From positions 214,668,254-214,732,253 of the forward strand of contig NC_061509.1 of NCBI RefSeq assembly GCF_022539505.1: 64,000 bases of DNA. Reading direction: 5' to 3'. The position numbers were made by a program, and so were the translations under genes. Numbering within the stretch: the stretch's first letter is position 1; every line of letters starts with the position of its first letter. The notes under the pieces were generated by a model. It was not told the DNA's origin. It did no database searches and saw nothing but the letters and a program-made list of their open reading frames with translations. Positions 35,280 to 46,250 of the stretch are shown here, piece by piece. The stretch comes from Lolium rigidum (taxonomy: Eukaryota; Streptophyta; Magnoliopsida; Poales; Poaceae).

Positions 35280-36247
35280 TGGATGGGAAGGCGAAAAAAC
35301 AGAAATCCCACACTTGGACCCCGCGTGAAGATCTACGAGTAAGAAGAAAACCAAAGAAAAAGAGGAAATAAGAACACCGTAGACCCAAGATCTGAAAAGC
35401 AAGCAAACAGCGAGCAAAGCAAGATTGGTACCAACCTTGAGCGGCGCGGTCGCTGAGGAAGGTGTTCGCCGGTGATGGAGCGGACCTGCGGTCGCCGACG
35501 AGCACCGTCGACGGCGAGGCGGAGAAGCTCGCAAAGGAGCGAGAATGCAGCGGGCGCGGCGGAACTGCTGCTAGAGATTCCCGCACAGCGAAGTCCGGCG
35601 GAGGCACGGCGTGAGTTCGTCGAGCGCCGGAGTTGGAGCAAGCGACGGCGGACGGAGAGCGGCGGAAGCACAAAGGCGAGGAGCACTGTGCGCGAAGGAG
35701 GAGGAATGCGAAGAAGAGGAAGAAGAAGGAGTAGTTGTGCTTATAAAGGAGAGAAAGGATGGGCTGAAAACCGCTGGGCCGCGGCGGTTCGCCTCGTGGG
35801 CCGCGACGGTTCGCCTCGCGGGCCACGACGGTTCGCGCCACGGGCTGCCACGTGGCGAAGAGATACACGCGAGAAAAGAGGAGGCCACACGGAGGCGCAC
35901 ACGGGATCCAAAGCGGTGAGTGGGATCCGCAAAGGTGCATTAAATGGGCGCGCGGGAGTCGAAACGAAGTGACAACTGACACTGGCACGACAGTTACTGT
36001 GCGCATGTCACTGACAGGCGCGGGGCCCAAAATATTCTCGACTCCGCCGAGGAAGAAATAAATGCGGATGGTACCGGAGAAAAAAGGTGCCGGAACGTGC
36101 CTTGTGAAGAGAGGAAAATGAAGAAGAGTAAAAGGTGCCGGAACCAAGCTAAAGCCTAAGGGATTAAACCGGTATCCTAAAAAACTCGGAAACCTGGCAT
36201 AGTCTGTGGGATAGGATCCTCCAGACTGTACCAGCTTCGGGGACTAA
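35280..36247. other. Leader of the antisense gene and 3' end of element T
   Basis: A minus-strand open frame continues upstream of 35,279 but without homology I recognise, so I treat it as leader. On the minus strand TTTATAAG at 35,740-35,747 is a possible TATA box about 460 bases upstream of the start. The plus-strand end CAGCTTCGGGGACTAA directly precedes the 3' LTR and probably contains the polypurine tract. Confidence 0.4.
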
Positions 36248-36970
36248 TGTTGGGGGGATAACCCCCGGTATGCCAAAGGCATGCCAAACCGGATGGTTTG
36301 AGCCGTCAAGATACCGGTTTAATGTTCTTACCGGAGGCAAGGTAGGAATTCAGGTTAAGTGAGGCTAAGCCGGTATCCCCAAAGGGGTATGCCGGAGCCC
36401 GGTAAAGAAGATACCGGAAGGGAGGGCCTGTCGGCAGGACTGGTCAAAGATTCTCCTCAGAGCAAGAAGACAAGGATGAGCTAAGCAAAGTGACTTTAAT
36501 CAGAGCCCTGGCGCCAAAGAGAGAGATGACGCTGAAAGAAGCCGGAGGACATCAGCATTTCTGATTAAAGAGGACTCCGGCGTCACCTATGATTAAAGTA
36601 GCTTTGTAAAGTAACTTTGTAAAGTTGTTTGTCCAGTCAAAGATGCCATTAGGGTTTCTTCCAATGTAAGCCACCCTCTCCCCTATATAAGGAGAGGGGG
36701 CAGCCCTCTATACGGGCGCGATCCAGAGCGAGACCACAGAGAGATCAGTGAATAGAACTTGTAACCATGTTGAGATCAATGAAGCTAGCGATCTAGTAAA
36801 GAGTTCTTCCTCTTGTCTCTCTTCTTGTTTACCGACCTTTGGTTGTGTTCTTGAGGAAAGCATCCGGAAGTTCTTCCCATCTAATCGCAAACCCTCCCCC
36901 GAATCCTCTAGCGTCCATTCGGCCCCAATCTAAGCCATCCTATGGCATCTGTCTGTTCACCACGACGACA
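36248..36970 (+). repeat. 3' LTR of element T
   Basis: Matches the 5' LTR over its full length, 723 bases, with an extra 13 bases near 36,608-36,620 (a duplicated AACTTTGTAAAGT-like stretch). TATA box at 36,684-36,691 in the same inverted-repeat setting. Confidence 0.9.
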
Positions 36971-37096
36971 CATCTTGTCAATAGGTTAGTTCCGGAAAAC
37001 GCATAAATATGACATATAATGTGCATAAAACATGTAGATATCATCAATAATGTGGCATGGAACATAAGAAATTATCGATACGTCGGAGACGTATCA
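36971..37096 (-). repeat. First 126 bases of a family B LTR, cut by element T
   Basis: Reverse complement of the B LTR start (TGATACGTCTCCGACG at 37,096 on the minus strand). It is interrupted at the outer end of element T. The continuation expected on the other side of T (left of 22,273) is absent. Confidence 0.85.
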
Positions 37097-37878
37097 GCGA
37101 TCTGTGCAAAAGATCTGCTGTCGCCGGCGATCGTTCCCGACCAACGTCGCGGTGGAGTAGGAGGATGTGTGAGATCTGATCTGGGGGAAGGAGGCGGAGA
37201 GACGAAGACAACCGCTCCCGTATCGAATGAGGTAGGGTTAACCCTAAACTGTCCCGCAGTGCGGGCTAAAGCCGTGGCGCCAAGAACAGTATTGGGCTGA
37301 GGCCCAACAGCAGCCACCATGGAAGAGTCCGAGAAAACTCCGGATCTGCCATGCGAGAAAGCAAATTCACAGCACTTAGCAAAATGTGATCGAAGGCGTT
37401 GGGCTCGACCCAAGAAAATTCGGTCAAACCCGCTACCAATCCTCGGGCCAAACAGAACTTGAATGCCTCCGATCTCCCGCGCGAAACCTGAGCTGAACTC
37501 TGAAACCCTGAGATCAGAGACAGAAATAAGATTGCGATCCAAATCAAGAAAACGAGATCCAACGGAATCCGAATAAGCAAATCCAGGAGTGCGAATTATC
37601 AATCCGTCACGCACAAAACGGAGAATCACGGCCCGCTCAAAAAGCAAATCCGGATCTCCCGAGGTGGCGTCGCAAATCACGGAGGAAGCGGCGGATAATG
37701 ACGACGATGCGTGATGGCGAGAGGTCGACGGCGGCTCAGGGTTGCCTGAGGGCGGCACGAGGATGCTCAAAGGCGGCACGAGGTTGCTTGGCGGCGGCGC
37801 GGAGTTGTCCGGGGGCGGCGCAGGGTTGTTTGGGGGCGGCGCGAGGTTGTTTGGGGGCGGCGCTCTCCATGGCGGCAT
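37097..37878 (-). pseudogene. Proline-rich ORF fragment truncated by a B LTR
   Basis: On the minus strand an open frame starts MPPWRAPPPNNLAP (37,878). It has about six PPPNN-type octapeptide repeats encoded by a 24-bp minisatellite, then a globular-looking stretch with LLFERAVILRFVRDGLIIRTP and RRWSGTIAGDSRSFAQIA, and runs into the LTR at 37,096. The last phrase resembles the N-terminal part of LINE ORF1 or gag-like proteins in cereals, but I cannot confirm this. It has been truncated at its 3' side. Confidence 0.4.
37735..37868. repeat. 24-bp minisatellite
   Basis: About five to six diverged copies of a unit like GGGGGCGGCGCGAGGTTGTT, in frame with the proline-rich ORF fragment, encoding PPPNN-type octapeptides on the minus strand. 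Confidence 0.75.
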
Positions 37879-37983
37879 GGCGTCTGGCCAGCGAGGGAGC
37901 TCCTTTCTTCAGAGGGAGACAAATGGTTTGCCGTACGTGTGTCTTTCTTGATAAGAGAAGTGACTTGATAGTCTGGTTGGCCT

Positions 37984-38082
37984 AATGGAGAAGATACGTG
38001 TCTCGGCCCTTTGCAGTGTGTAATTTGGTGAACACATGGCAAAGCTTGAATCTTTGATGTGTGTTTTTCACGGCACGGTGAT
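37984..38082. repeat. CACTA-type subterminal repeat cluster, left part
   Basis: Contains TCGGCCCTTTGCAGTGTG, ACACATGGCAAAGC and TTTTTCACGGCACGGTG, that is, direct and inverted variants of TTTGCCGTGTG. This motif class is typical of subterminal regions of grass CACTA transposons. A very similar phrase (CGTGTCTCGGCCCTTTGC) recurs at about 47,117-47,134. Confidence 0.5.
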
Positions 38083-38186
38083 ACATGAAATGTATCTATA
38101 AGCTTTGGTATATTTGATTTGATATTTTGTGATATATGCTTGACATGTAAGGTTCCCTACCAGTCCTAAATTTATTTACGGAGATA

Positions 38187-39287
38187 TTTTTTTCGAAATG
38201 GGGGAAATATCGCCCTAGCTTCTCCATCCAAAGGATGCACATGGTTTTTTTATTAGATTATTCACAACACCTTACAAGAGCAATACAAAAGATCAAACTC
38301 GAAGCCACCTTGCTAAACCTACAGAGGGATGAAGGGGGTGACAATTCACCAACTCATATCATCCAAAAACCAAATGCCTTCCCAGGCCGCCCAATAGCAG
38401 ATGAGAAGCACATCCAGTCAAGCACACTCCCAGCATACGCCAACGCACACGCCATAGAAGTTGCTACCGTCGTCTTCCACGACTCCATCTTCAAGAAAGA
38501 TCATCGCATTGACCATGCCAGGCCTGCCATCGATGCCGCCACGACGCCAGACGAATCCACCATCCTGCGCATGTCCATCACACTGCATCCGTCCCGAGAC
38601 ACCACTGCACCATGCTATGGCGACTCGACGATGCCGACACAGCAAAAGCACACCGCTCCACCTCAGCACCACCACCATCCGTTGTCTGCTCCGAAAACGA
38701 TACCCCAACAGGGAGAACGGCGTTGCGCGCCGCTATCGTCCGATCCGGGAGACACGGATCTAGGGTTTCCCCTGGAGCAGCCCAGGCGAAAAAACGCAGA
38801 CTGCAGAGACAATGCCTTCAACAAGGTAACGACGAAAGGAGTCGCCATCATCCGCCATGATCGAAGTCCGGGCCAGCTTTCACCGGCAGCTGCGCCTCGC
38901 CATCAGGAGCTAGGCGACGGATCGCAAGATCCGCCACGGCTAGCCACACAAATGGCCGATCTCCTCCGGCGAGAGAGAAGACCACCACCGCAGTGCCACG
39001 GTCAGCGGCACCTGACGCCCGCCACCTGCCACCAGGTCGGCGCCATCACCACCATCTCCATCCAGGGCCACCGCCCTTGGTGTCGTGATCCCAACTCTTG
39101 AGGAGGAGCGGCAAGAGATCCACCCCCATCCCCACCCGCCCGGCCATGCCAAGGCGAGGAAGGAGGAGAGGACCGTGCCAGGGTCCGGGGCTGCGCTGCC
39201 GCCCCCATCACCGCCCTCCCGGCGAGGCCACTGCGAGGAACGGCGGAGAGGGCTGCGCCGCAATGGCCAGGGTCGCGCCGCCGCACC
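38187..39287 (-). repeat. Retroposon-like repeat R, copy 1 (continues at 46,005)
   Basis: Read on the minus strand, the right end of this repeat is TTGTAAGGTGTTGTGAATAA...CCCCCATTTCGAAAAAAA, like the 3' tail of a poly(A) retroposon. Upstream it is GC-rich and includes ATCTAGGGTTTCCCC-type phrases (plus strand 38,758-38,774) shared with copy 2 near 63,540. The B element interrupts it at 39,287 and it resumes at 46,005-46,250. Long plus-strand frames in it show no domain and look like chance. Confidence 0.45.
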
Positions 39288-40882
39288 TGATGCGTGTAGT
39301 TGACACGTCCGTTGGGAACCCCAAGAGGAAGGTGTGATGCGCACAGCGGCAAGTTTCCCTCAGTAAGAAACCAAGGTTTAATCGAACCAGTAGGAGTCAA
39401 GAAGCACGTTGAAGGTTGATGGCGGCGGGATGTAGTGTGGCGCAACACCAGAGATTCCGGCGCCAACGTGGAACCTGCACAACACAACCAAAGTACTTTG
39501 CCCCAACGAAACAGTGAGGTTGTCAATCTCACCGGCTTGCTGTAACAAAGGGTTAACCGTATTGTGTGGAAGATGATTGTTTGCAGAGAAAACAAGTAAA
39601 ACAAGTATTGCAGCAGATTTGTATTTCAGTATTAAAAGAATGGACCGGGGTCCACAGTTCACTAGAGGTGTCTCTTCCATAAGATAAAAGCATGTTGGGT
39701 GAACAAATTACAGTCGGGCAATTGACAAATAGAGAGGGCATAACAATGCACATACATGGCATGATAAGTATAGTGAGATTTAATTGGGCATTACGACAAA
39801 GTACATAGACCGCCATCCAACCGCATCTATGCCTAAAAAGTCCACCTTCAGAGTTATCGTCCGAACCCCTTCCAGTATTAAGTTGCAAAGCAACAGTACA
39901 ATTGCATTAAGTATGGTGCGTAATGTAATCAACAACTACATCCTCGGACATAGCGCCAATGTTTTATCCCTAGTGGCAACAACACAACACAACCTTAGAA
40001 CTTTCTGTCACTGTCCCAGCTGTCAATGCAGGCATGAACCCACTATCGAGCATAAATACTCCCTCTTGGAGTTAAAAGCAAAAACTTGGCCAGAGCCTCT
40101 ACTAGTAATGGAGAGCATGCAAGATCATAAACAACACATATGTAATAACTTGATAATTAACATAACATGGTATTCTCTATCCATCGGATCCCGACAAACA
40201 CAACATAGAGTATTACGGATAGATGATCTTGATCATGTTAGGCAGCTCACAAGATCCAACAATGAAGCACAATGAGGAGAAGACAACCATCTAGCTACTC
40301 GCTATGGACCCATAGTCCAGGGGTGAACTACTCACTCATCACTCCGGAGGCGACCATGGCGGTGTAGAGTCCTCCGGGAGATGAATCCCCTCTCCGGCAG
40401 GGTGCCGGAGGAGATCTCCGTAATCCCCCGAGATGGGATCGGCGGCGGCGGCGTCTCGCAAGGTTTTCCGTATCGTGGTTTTTCGCCTCGGGGGTTTCGC
40501 GACGGAGGCTTTAAGTAGGCGGATGGGCAGAGTCGGGGGCCGACGAGGGGCCCACACCACGGGCGGCGCGGGCCCCCCTTGGCCGCGCCGCCATGTGGTT
40601 TGGCCACCTCGTGGCCCCACTTCGTATGCTCTTCGGTCTTCTGGAAGGTTCGTGGCGAAATAGGCCCCCGGGTCTTTGTTTCGTCCAATTCCGAGAATAT
40701 TTCGTTACTAGGATTTCGAAACCAAAAACAGCAGAAAACGAGAACCGGCACTTCGGCATCTTGTTAATAGGTTAGTTCCGGAAAATGCACGAATATGACA
40801 TAAAGTGTGCATAAAACATGTAGGTATCATCAATAATATGGCATAGAACATAAGAAATTATCGATACGTCGGAGACGTATCA
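39288..40882 (-). repeat. 3' LTR of the complete B element
   Basis: 1,595 bases; minus-strand start TGATACGTCTCCGACG at 40,882. Differs from the partner LTR by a modest number of substitutions and by several one-base CTG/CTCG-type changes (see findings). Confidence 0.93.
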
Positions 40883-43470
40883 AGCATCCCCAAGCTTAGT
40901 TCTCGCTCGTCCCGAGCAGGTAAAACGATAACAAAGATAATTTCTGAAGTGATATGCCATCATAACCTTGATCATACTATTTGTAAACATATGTAGTGGA
41001 TGCAGCGATCAAAACAATGGTAATGACATGAGTAAACAAGTGAATCATAAAGCAAAGACTTTTCATGAATAGTACTTCAAGACAAGCATCAATAAGTCTT
41101 GCATAAGAGTTAACTCATAAAGCAATAAATCAAAGTAAAGGTATTGAAGCAACACAAAGGAAGATTAAGTTTCAGCGGTTGCTTTCAACTTGTAACATGT
41201 ATATCTCATGGATAATAGTCAACATAGAGTAATATAACAAGTACAATATGCAAGTATGTAGGAATCAATGCACAGTTCACACAAGTGTTTGCTTCTTGAG
41301 GTGGAGAGAGATAGGTGAACTGACTCAACATAAAAGTAAAAAAGAATGGTCCTTCAAAGAGGAAAGCATCGATTGCTATATTTGTGCTAGAGCTTTTATT
41401 TTGAAAACATGAAACAATTTTGTCAACGGTAGTAATAAAGCATATGAGTTATGAAAGTTATATCTTACAAGTTGCAAGTCTCATGCATAGTATACTAATA
41501 GTGCCCGCACCTTGTCCTAATTAGCTTGGACTACCGGATCTTTGCAATGCACATGTTTTAACCAAGTGTCACAATGGGGTACCTCCATGCCGCCTCGTAC
41601 AAAGGTCTAAGGAGAAAGCTCGCATTTTGGATTTCTCGCTTTTGATTATTCTCAACTTAGACATCCATACCGGGACAACATGGACAACACATAATGGACT
41701 CCTCTTTAATGCATAAGCATGTGGCAACAATTATTATTCTCATATGAGATTGAGGATATGTGTCCAAAACTGAAACTTCCACCATGAATCATGGCTTTAG
41801 TTAGCGGCCCAAAGTTCTTCTCTAACAATATGCATGCTCCAACCATAAAGGTGGTAGATCTCTCTTACTTCAGTACAAGACGGACATGCATAGCAACTCA
41901 CATGATATTCAACAAGAAATAGTTGATGGCGTCCCCGTAAACATGGTTATCGCACAACAAGCAACTTAATAAGAGATAAAGTGCATAAGTACATATTCAA
42001 TACCACAATAGTTTTTAAGCTATTTGTCCCATGAGCTATATATTGCAAAGGTGAATGATGGAATTTTAAAGGTAGCACTCAAGCAATTTACTTTGGAATG
42101 GCGGATAAATACCATGTAGTAGGTAGGTATGGTGGACACAAATGGCATAGTGATTGGCTCAAGTATTTTGGATGCATGAGAAGTATTCCCTCTCGATACA
42201 AGGTTTAGGCTAGCAAGGTTATTTGAAACAAACACAAGGATGAACGGTACAGCAAAACTCACATAAAAGACATATTGTAAACATTATAAGACTCCATACC
42301 GTCTTCCTTGTTGTTCAAAACTCAATACTAGATGTTATCTAGACTCTAGAGAAACCAAATATGCAAACCAAATTAGCAAGCTCTAAGAATTTCTTCATTA
42401 ATGGGTGCAAAGTATATGATTCAAGAGCTTAAACATGAGCACAACAATTGCCAAGTATCAAATTATCCAAGACATTTTAGAATTACTACATGTAGTATTT
42501 TCCAATTCCAACCATATAACAATTTAACGAAGAAAAAACTTCGCCATGAATACTATGAGTAGAGCCTAAGGACATATTTGTCCATATGCTACAGCGGAGC
42601 GTGTCTCTCTCCCATAAAGTGAATGCTAGGATCCATTTTATTCAAACAAAAACAAAAACAAAAACAAACCGACGCTCCAAGCAAAGTGCATAAGATGTGA
42701 CGGAATAAAAATATAGTTTCAGGGGAGGAACCTGATAATGTTGTCGATGAAGAAGGGGATGCCTTGGGCATCCCCAAGCTTAGACGCTTGAGTCTTCTTA
42801 GAATATGCAGGGGTGAACCACCGGGGCATCCCCAAGCTTAGAGCTTTCACTCTCCTTGATCATATTGCATCATACTCCTCTCTTGATCCTTGAAAACTTC
42901 CTCCACACCAAACTCGAAACAACTCATTAGAGGGTTAGTGCATAATAAAAATTCACATGTTCAGAGGTGACACAATCATTCTTAACACTTCTGGACATTG
43001 CATAAAGCTACTGGACATTAATGGATCAAAGAAATTCATCCAACATAGCGAAAGAGGCAATGCAAAATAAAAGGCAGAATCTGTCAAAACAAAACAGTCC
43101 GTAAATATGGATTTTATTAGGCCATCAGACTTGCTCAAATGAAAATGCTAAAATTGAATGAAAGTTGCGTACATATCTGAGGATCATGCACGTAAATTGG
43201 CTTAATTTTCTGAGCTACCTACAGGGAGGTAGACCCAGATTCGTGACAAGCAAAGAAATCTGGAACTGCGCAGTAATCCAAATCTAGTATTTACTTTACT
43301 ATCAAAGACTTTACTTGGCACAACAAAACATAAAACTAAGATAAGGAGAGGTTGCTACAGTAGTAAACAACTTCTAAGACACAAATATAAAGCAAAGTAC
43401 TGTAGCAAAATAACACATGGGTTATCTCCCAAGAAGTTCTTTCTTTATAGCCATTAAGATGGGCTCAAGC
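40883..43470 (-). other. Non-coding internal region of the B element
   Basis: Reverse-strand homologue of 1,696-4,294 in element A; no gene visible. Confidence 0.75.
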
Positions 43471-43474
43471 AGCT

Positions 43475-44138
43475 TTAATGATGCACTCGCAAGAAATAGT
43501 ATTTGAAGCAAAAGAGAGCATCAAGAGGCAAATTCAAAACAAATTTAAACCTAACATGCTTCCTATGAAAAGGAATCTTGTAAATAAACAAGTCAATGAA
43601 GAACAAAGTGAATAGCATAGGAAGACAAAACAAGTGTAACTTCAAAAATTTCAGCATATAGAGAGGTATTTTAGTAACATGAAAATTTCTACAACCATAT
43701 TTTCCTCTCTCATAATAATTTCCAGTAGTATCATGAGCAAACTCAACAATATAACTATCACATAAAGCATTCTTATCATGAGTCTCATGCATAAAATTAT
43801 TACTCTCCACATAAGCATAATCAATTTTATTAGTTGTAGTGGGAGCAAATTCAACAAAGTGGCTATCATCATATATAGGAGGCATATTGTAATCATAAAA
43901 AAAAATTCTCCTCAATGCTTGGGGGACTAAAAAGATCATGCTCATCAAAGCCAGCTTCCCCAAGCTTAGAATTTTCCATAGCATTAGCAACAATAGTGTT
44001 CAAAGCATTCATATTAATAACATTCCCATTAGCATGCATATAAAGTTCCATGGGTTTTTTAATTCTCTCTTCAAACACATCATGTCCTAATTCAAGATAA
44101 AGTTCATAAAGATCTCTCATATTTTTGTTGTTTTCCAT
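43475..44138 (-). pseudogene. Frameshifted copy of the A/B element ORF
   Basis: The minus-strand frame starts MENNKNMRDLYELYLEL at 44,138 and shifts in the A-run near 43,898-43,906. It continues in another frame through DYNMPPIYDD and FVEFAPTTTNKIDYAY to the hydrophobic C-terminus and ends at 43,475. It is clearly homologous to the 247-aa ORF at 952-1,695 but has only one MPPI unit instead of two. Function unknown. Confidence 0.75.
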
Positions 44139-44371
44139 TATGCTTAACTAGTGAAATAAAAACATGCATGATATTAAGTAAAACAAGTAACTAATTTTTT
44201 TTTTGTGTTTTTGATATAGAGTGCAAGAAAGTAAATAAAGTAAAACTAGCAACTAAATTTTTTTTTGTTTTAATATAATGCAGCAAACAAAGTAGTAAAT
44301 AAAATAGAGCAAGACAAAAACAAAGTAAAGAGATTGAGAAGTGGAGACTCCCCTTGCAGCGTGTCTTGATC

Positions 44372-44389
44372 TCCCCGGCAACGGCGCCG
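44372..44389 (-). other. Primer binding site of the B element
   Basis: On the minus strand GGCGCCGTTGCCGGGGA, just inside the right LTR, as in element A. Confidence 0.75.
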
Positions 44390-44399
44390 TAAATTTGCT

Positions 44400-45999
44400 T
44401 GATGCGTGTAGTTGACACGTCCGTTGGGAACCCCAAGAGGAAGGTGTGATGCGCACAGCGGCAAGTTTCCTCGCAAGAAACCAAGGTTTAATCGAACCAG
44501 TAGGAGTCAAGAAGCACGTTGAAGGTTGATGGCGGCGGGATGTAGTGTGGCGCAACACCGGAGATTCCGGCGCCAACGTGGAACCTCGCACAACACAACC
44601 AAAGTACTTTGCCCCAACGAAACGAGTGAGGTTGTCAATCTCACCGGCTTGCTGTAACAAAGGGTTAACCGTATTGTGTGGAAGATGATTGTTTGCAGAG
44701 AAAACAATAAAACAAGTATTGCAAGCAGATTTGTATTTCGAGTATTAAAAGAATGGACCGGGGTCAACAGCTCACTAGAGGTGTCTCTCCCATAAGATAA
44801 GAGCATGTTGGGTGAACAAATTACAGTCGGGCAATTGACAAATAGAGAGGGCATAACAATGCACATACATGACATGATAAGTATAGTGAGATTTAATTGG
44901 GCATTACGACAAAGTACATAGACCGCCATCCAACCGCATCTATGCCTAAAAAGTCCACCTTCAGGTTATCGTCCGAACCCCTTCCAGTATTAAGTTGCAA
45001 AGCAACAGTACAATTGCATTAAGTATGGTGCGTAATGTAATCAACAATTACATCCTCGGACATAGCGCCAATGTTTTATCCCTAGTGGCAACAAGCACAA
45101 CACAACCTTAGAACTTTCCGTCACTCGTCCTGAGTGTCAATGCGGGCATGAACCCACTATCGAGCATAAATACTCCCTCTTGGAGTTAAAAGCAAAAACT
45201 TGGCCGGAGCCTCTACTAGTAACGGAGAGCATGCAAGATCATAAACAACACATATGTAATAACTTGATAATTAACATAACATGGTATTCTCTATCCATCG
45301 GATCCCGACAAACACAACATAGAGTATTACGGATAGATGATCTTGATCATGTTAGGCAGCTCACACGATCCAACAATGAAGCACAATGAGGAGAAGACAA
45401 CCATCTAGCTACCGCTATGGACCCATAGTCCAGGGGTGAACTACTCACTCATCACTCCGGAGGCGACCATGGCGGTGTAGAGTCCTCCGGGAGATGAATC
45501 CCCTCTCCGGCAGGGTGCCGGAGGAGATCTCCAGAATCCCCCGAGATGGGATCGGCGGCGGCGGCGTCTCAGTAAGGTTTTCCGTATCGTGGTTTTTCGC
45601 CTCAGGGGTTTCGCGACGGAGGCTTTAAGTAGGCGGAAGGGCAAAGTCGGGGGGCTGACGAGGGGCCCACACCACAGGGCGGCGCGGGCCCCCCCTTGGC
45701 CGCGCCGCCATGTGGTTTGGCCACCTCGTGGCCCCACTTCGTATGCTCTTCGGTCTTCTGGAAGGTTCGTGGCGAAATAGGCCCCCGGGTCTTTGTTTCG
45801 TCCAATTCCGAGAATATTTCGTTACTAGGATTTCTGAAACCAAAAACAGCAGAAAACAGAACTGGCACTTCGGCATCTTGTTAATAGGTTAGTTCCAGAA
45901 AATGCACGAATATGACATAAACTGTGCATAAAACATGTAGGTATCATCAATAATATGGCATAGAACATAAGAAATTATCGATACGTCGGAGACGTATCA
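44400..45999 (-). repeat. 5' LTR of the complete B element
   Basis: 1,600 bases; minus-strand start at 45,999, end ...TACACGCATCA at 44,400. The internal PBS-like TTGGCGCCGGAATCTCC lies at about 44,562-44,577 on the minus strand. Confidence 0.93.
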
Positions 46000-46004
46000 G
46001 CACC

Positions 46005-46250
46005 CAACACCGCCCGCGCCGCCATCAACCAGAACCGGGACCATCCCCCTGGCACGGAGGCGTGCCTCCTACCGCCACACCAGGGGACCACGCGAGGATC
46101 CCCGCCGCCCCCATCACCGGCCGCGCCAGGCTTCACCGACGGCGGCCTCCAGGGACGACGAGGAGGAGAGGGGAGGGGAGGGGAAGGCGGCGGCGGCTAG
46201 GGTTCACCCGAGTAGCCCTTGGAGATCTGCAACAAAGTTCCTTTCATTGG
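46005..46250 (-). repeat. Remainder of retroposon-like repeat R, copy 1
   Basis: GC-rich continuation of 39,287 across the B insertion, ending near CTAGGGTTCACCCGAG. A short GGAGAT occurs at both outer borders (38,181-38,186 and 46,221-46,226), which might be a target duplication but is too short to trust. Confidence 0.35.

Larger units (their letters stand above)
22273..36970 (+). mobile_element. Tat-lineage Ty3/Gypsy retrotransposon T
   Basis: The 14.7-kb element has paired LTRs (22,273-22,982 and 36,248-36,970) with TG...CA ends, a PBS, decayed gag-protease, pol in the order reverse transcriptase, RNase H, second RNase H, integrase, and an antisense gene between pol and the 3' LTR. A second RNase H and extra antisense ORFs are known hallmarks of the plant Tat lineage. 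The LTRs differ by roughly twenty substitutions plus a 13-bp insertion in the 3' copy, so the insertion is not recent. The flanks (AGTAT on the left, CATCT on the right) do not form a target duplication, and only the right flank is a B LTR, so the locus has been rearranged or misjoined. Confidence 0.9.
39288..45999 (-). mobile_element. Complete non-autonomous LTR retrotransposon of family B
   Basis: The 6.7-kb element has LTRs at both ends (39,288-40,882 and 44,400-45,999), TGAT/ATCA termini, and a perfect 5-bp target duplication GCACC (39,283-39,287 and 46,000-46,004). On the minus strand the PBS lies beside the right LTR and the polypurine tract (AAGCTTGGGGATGCT) beside the left LTR. The 3.5-kb interior matches element A in reverse and has only one broken ORF. 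It inserted into repeat R. Confidence 0.93.

Noticed and set aside
35280..36147. Minus-strand 291-codon frame and N-terminal extension upstream of the antisense gene
   Set aside because: No recognisable homology, overlaps the probable promoter and runs through the LTR-proximal zone; treated as leader.
38235..39101. Plus-strand 288-codon frame in repeat R
   Set aside because: Low-complexity His/Pro/Thr composition, no domain, not conserved in copy 2; the repeat's polarity appears to be the other strand.
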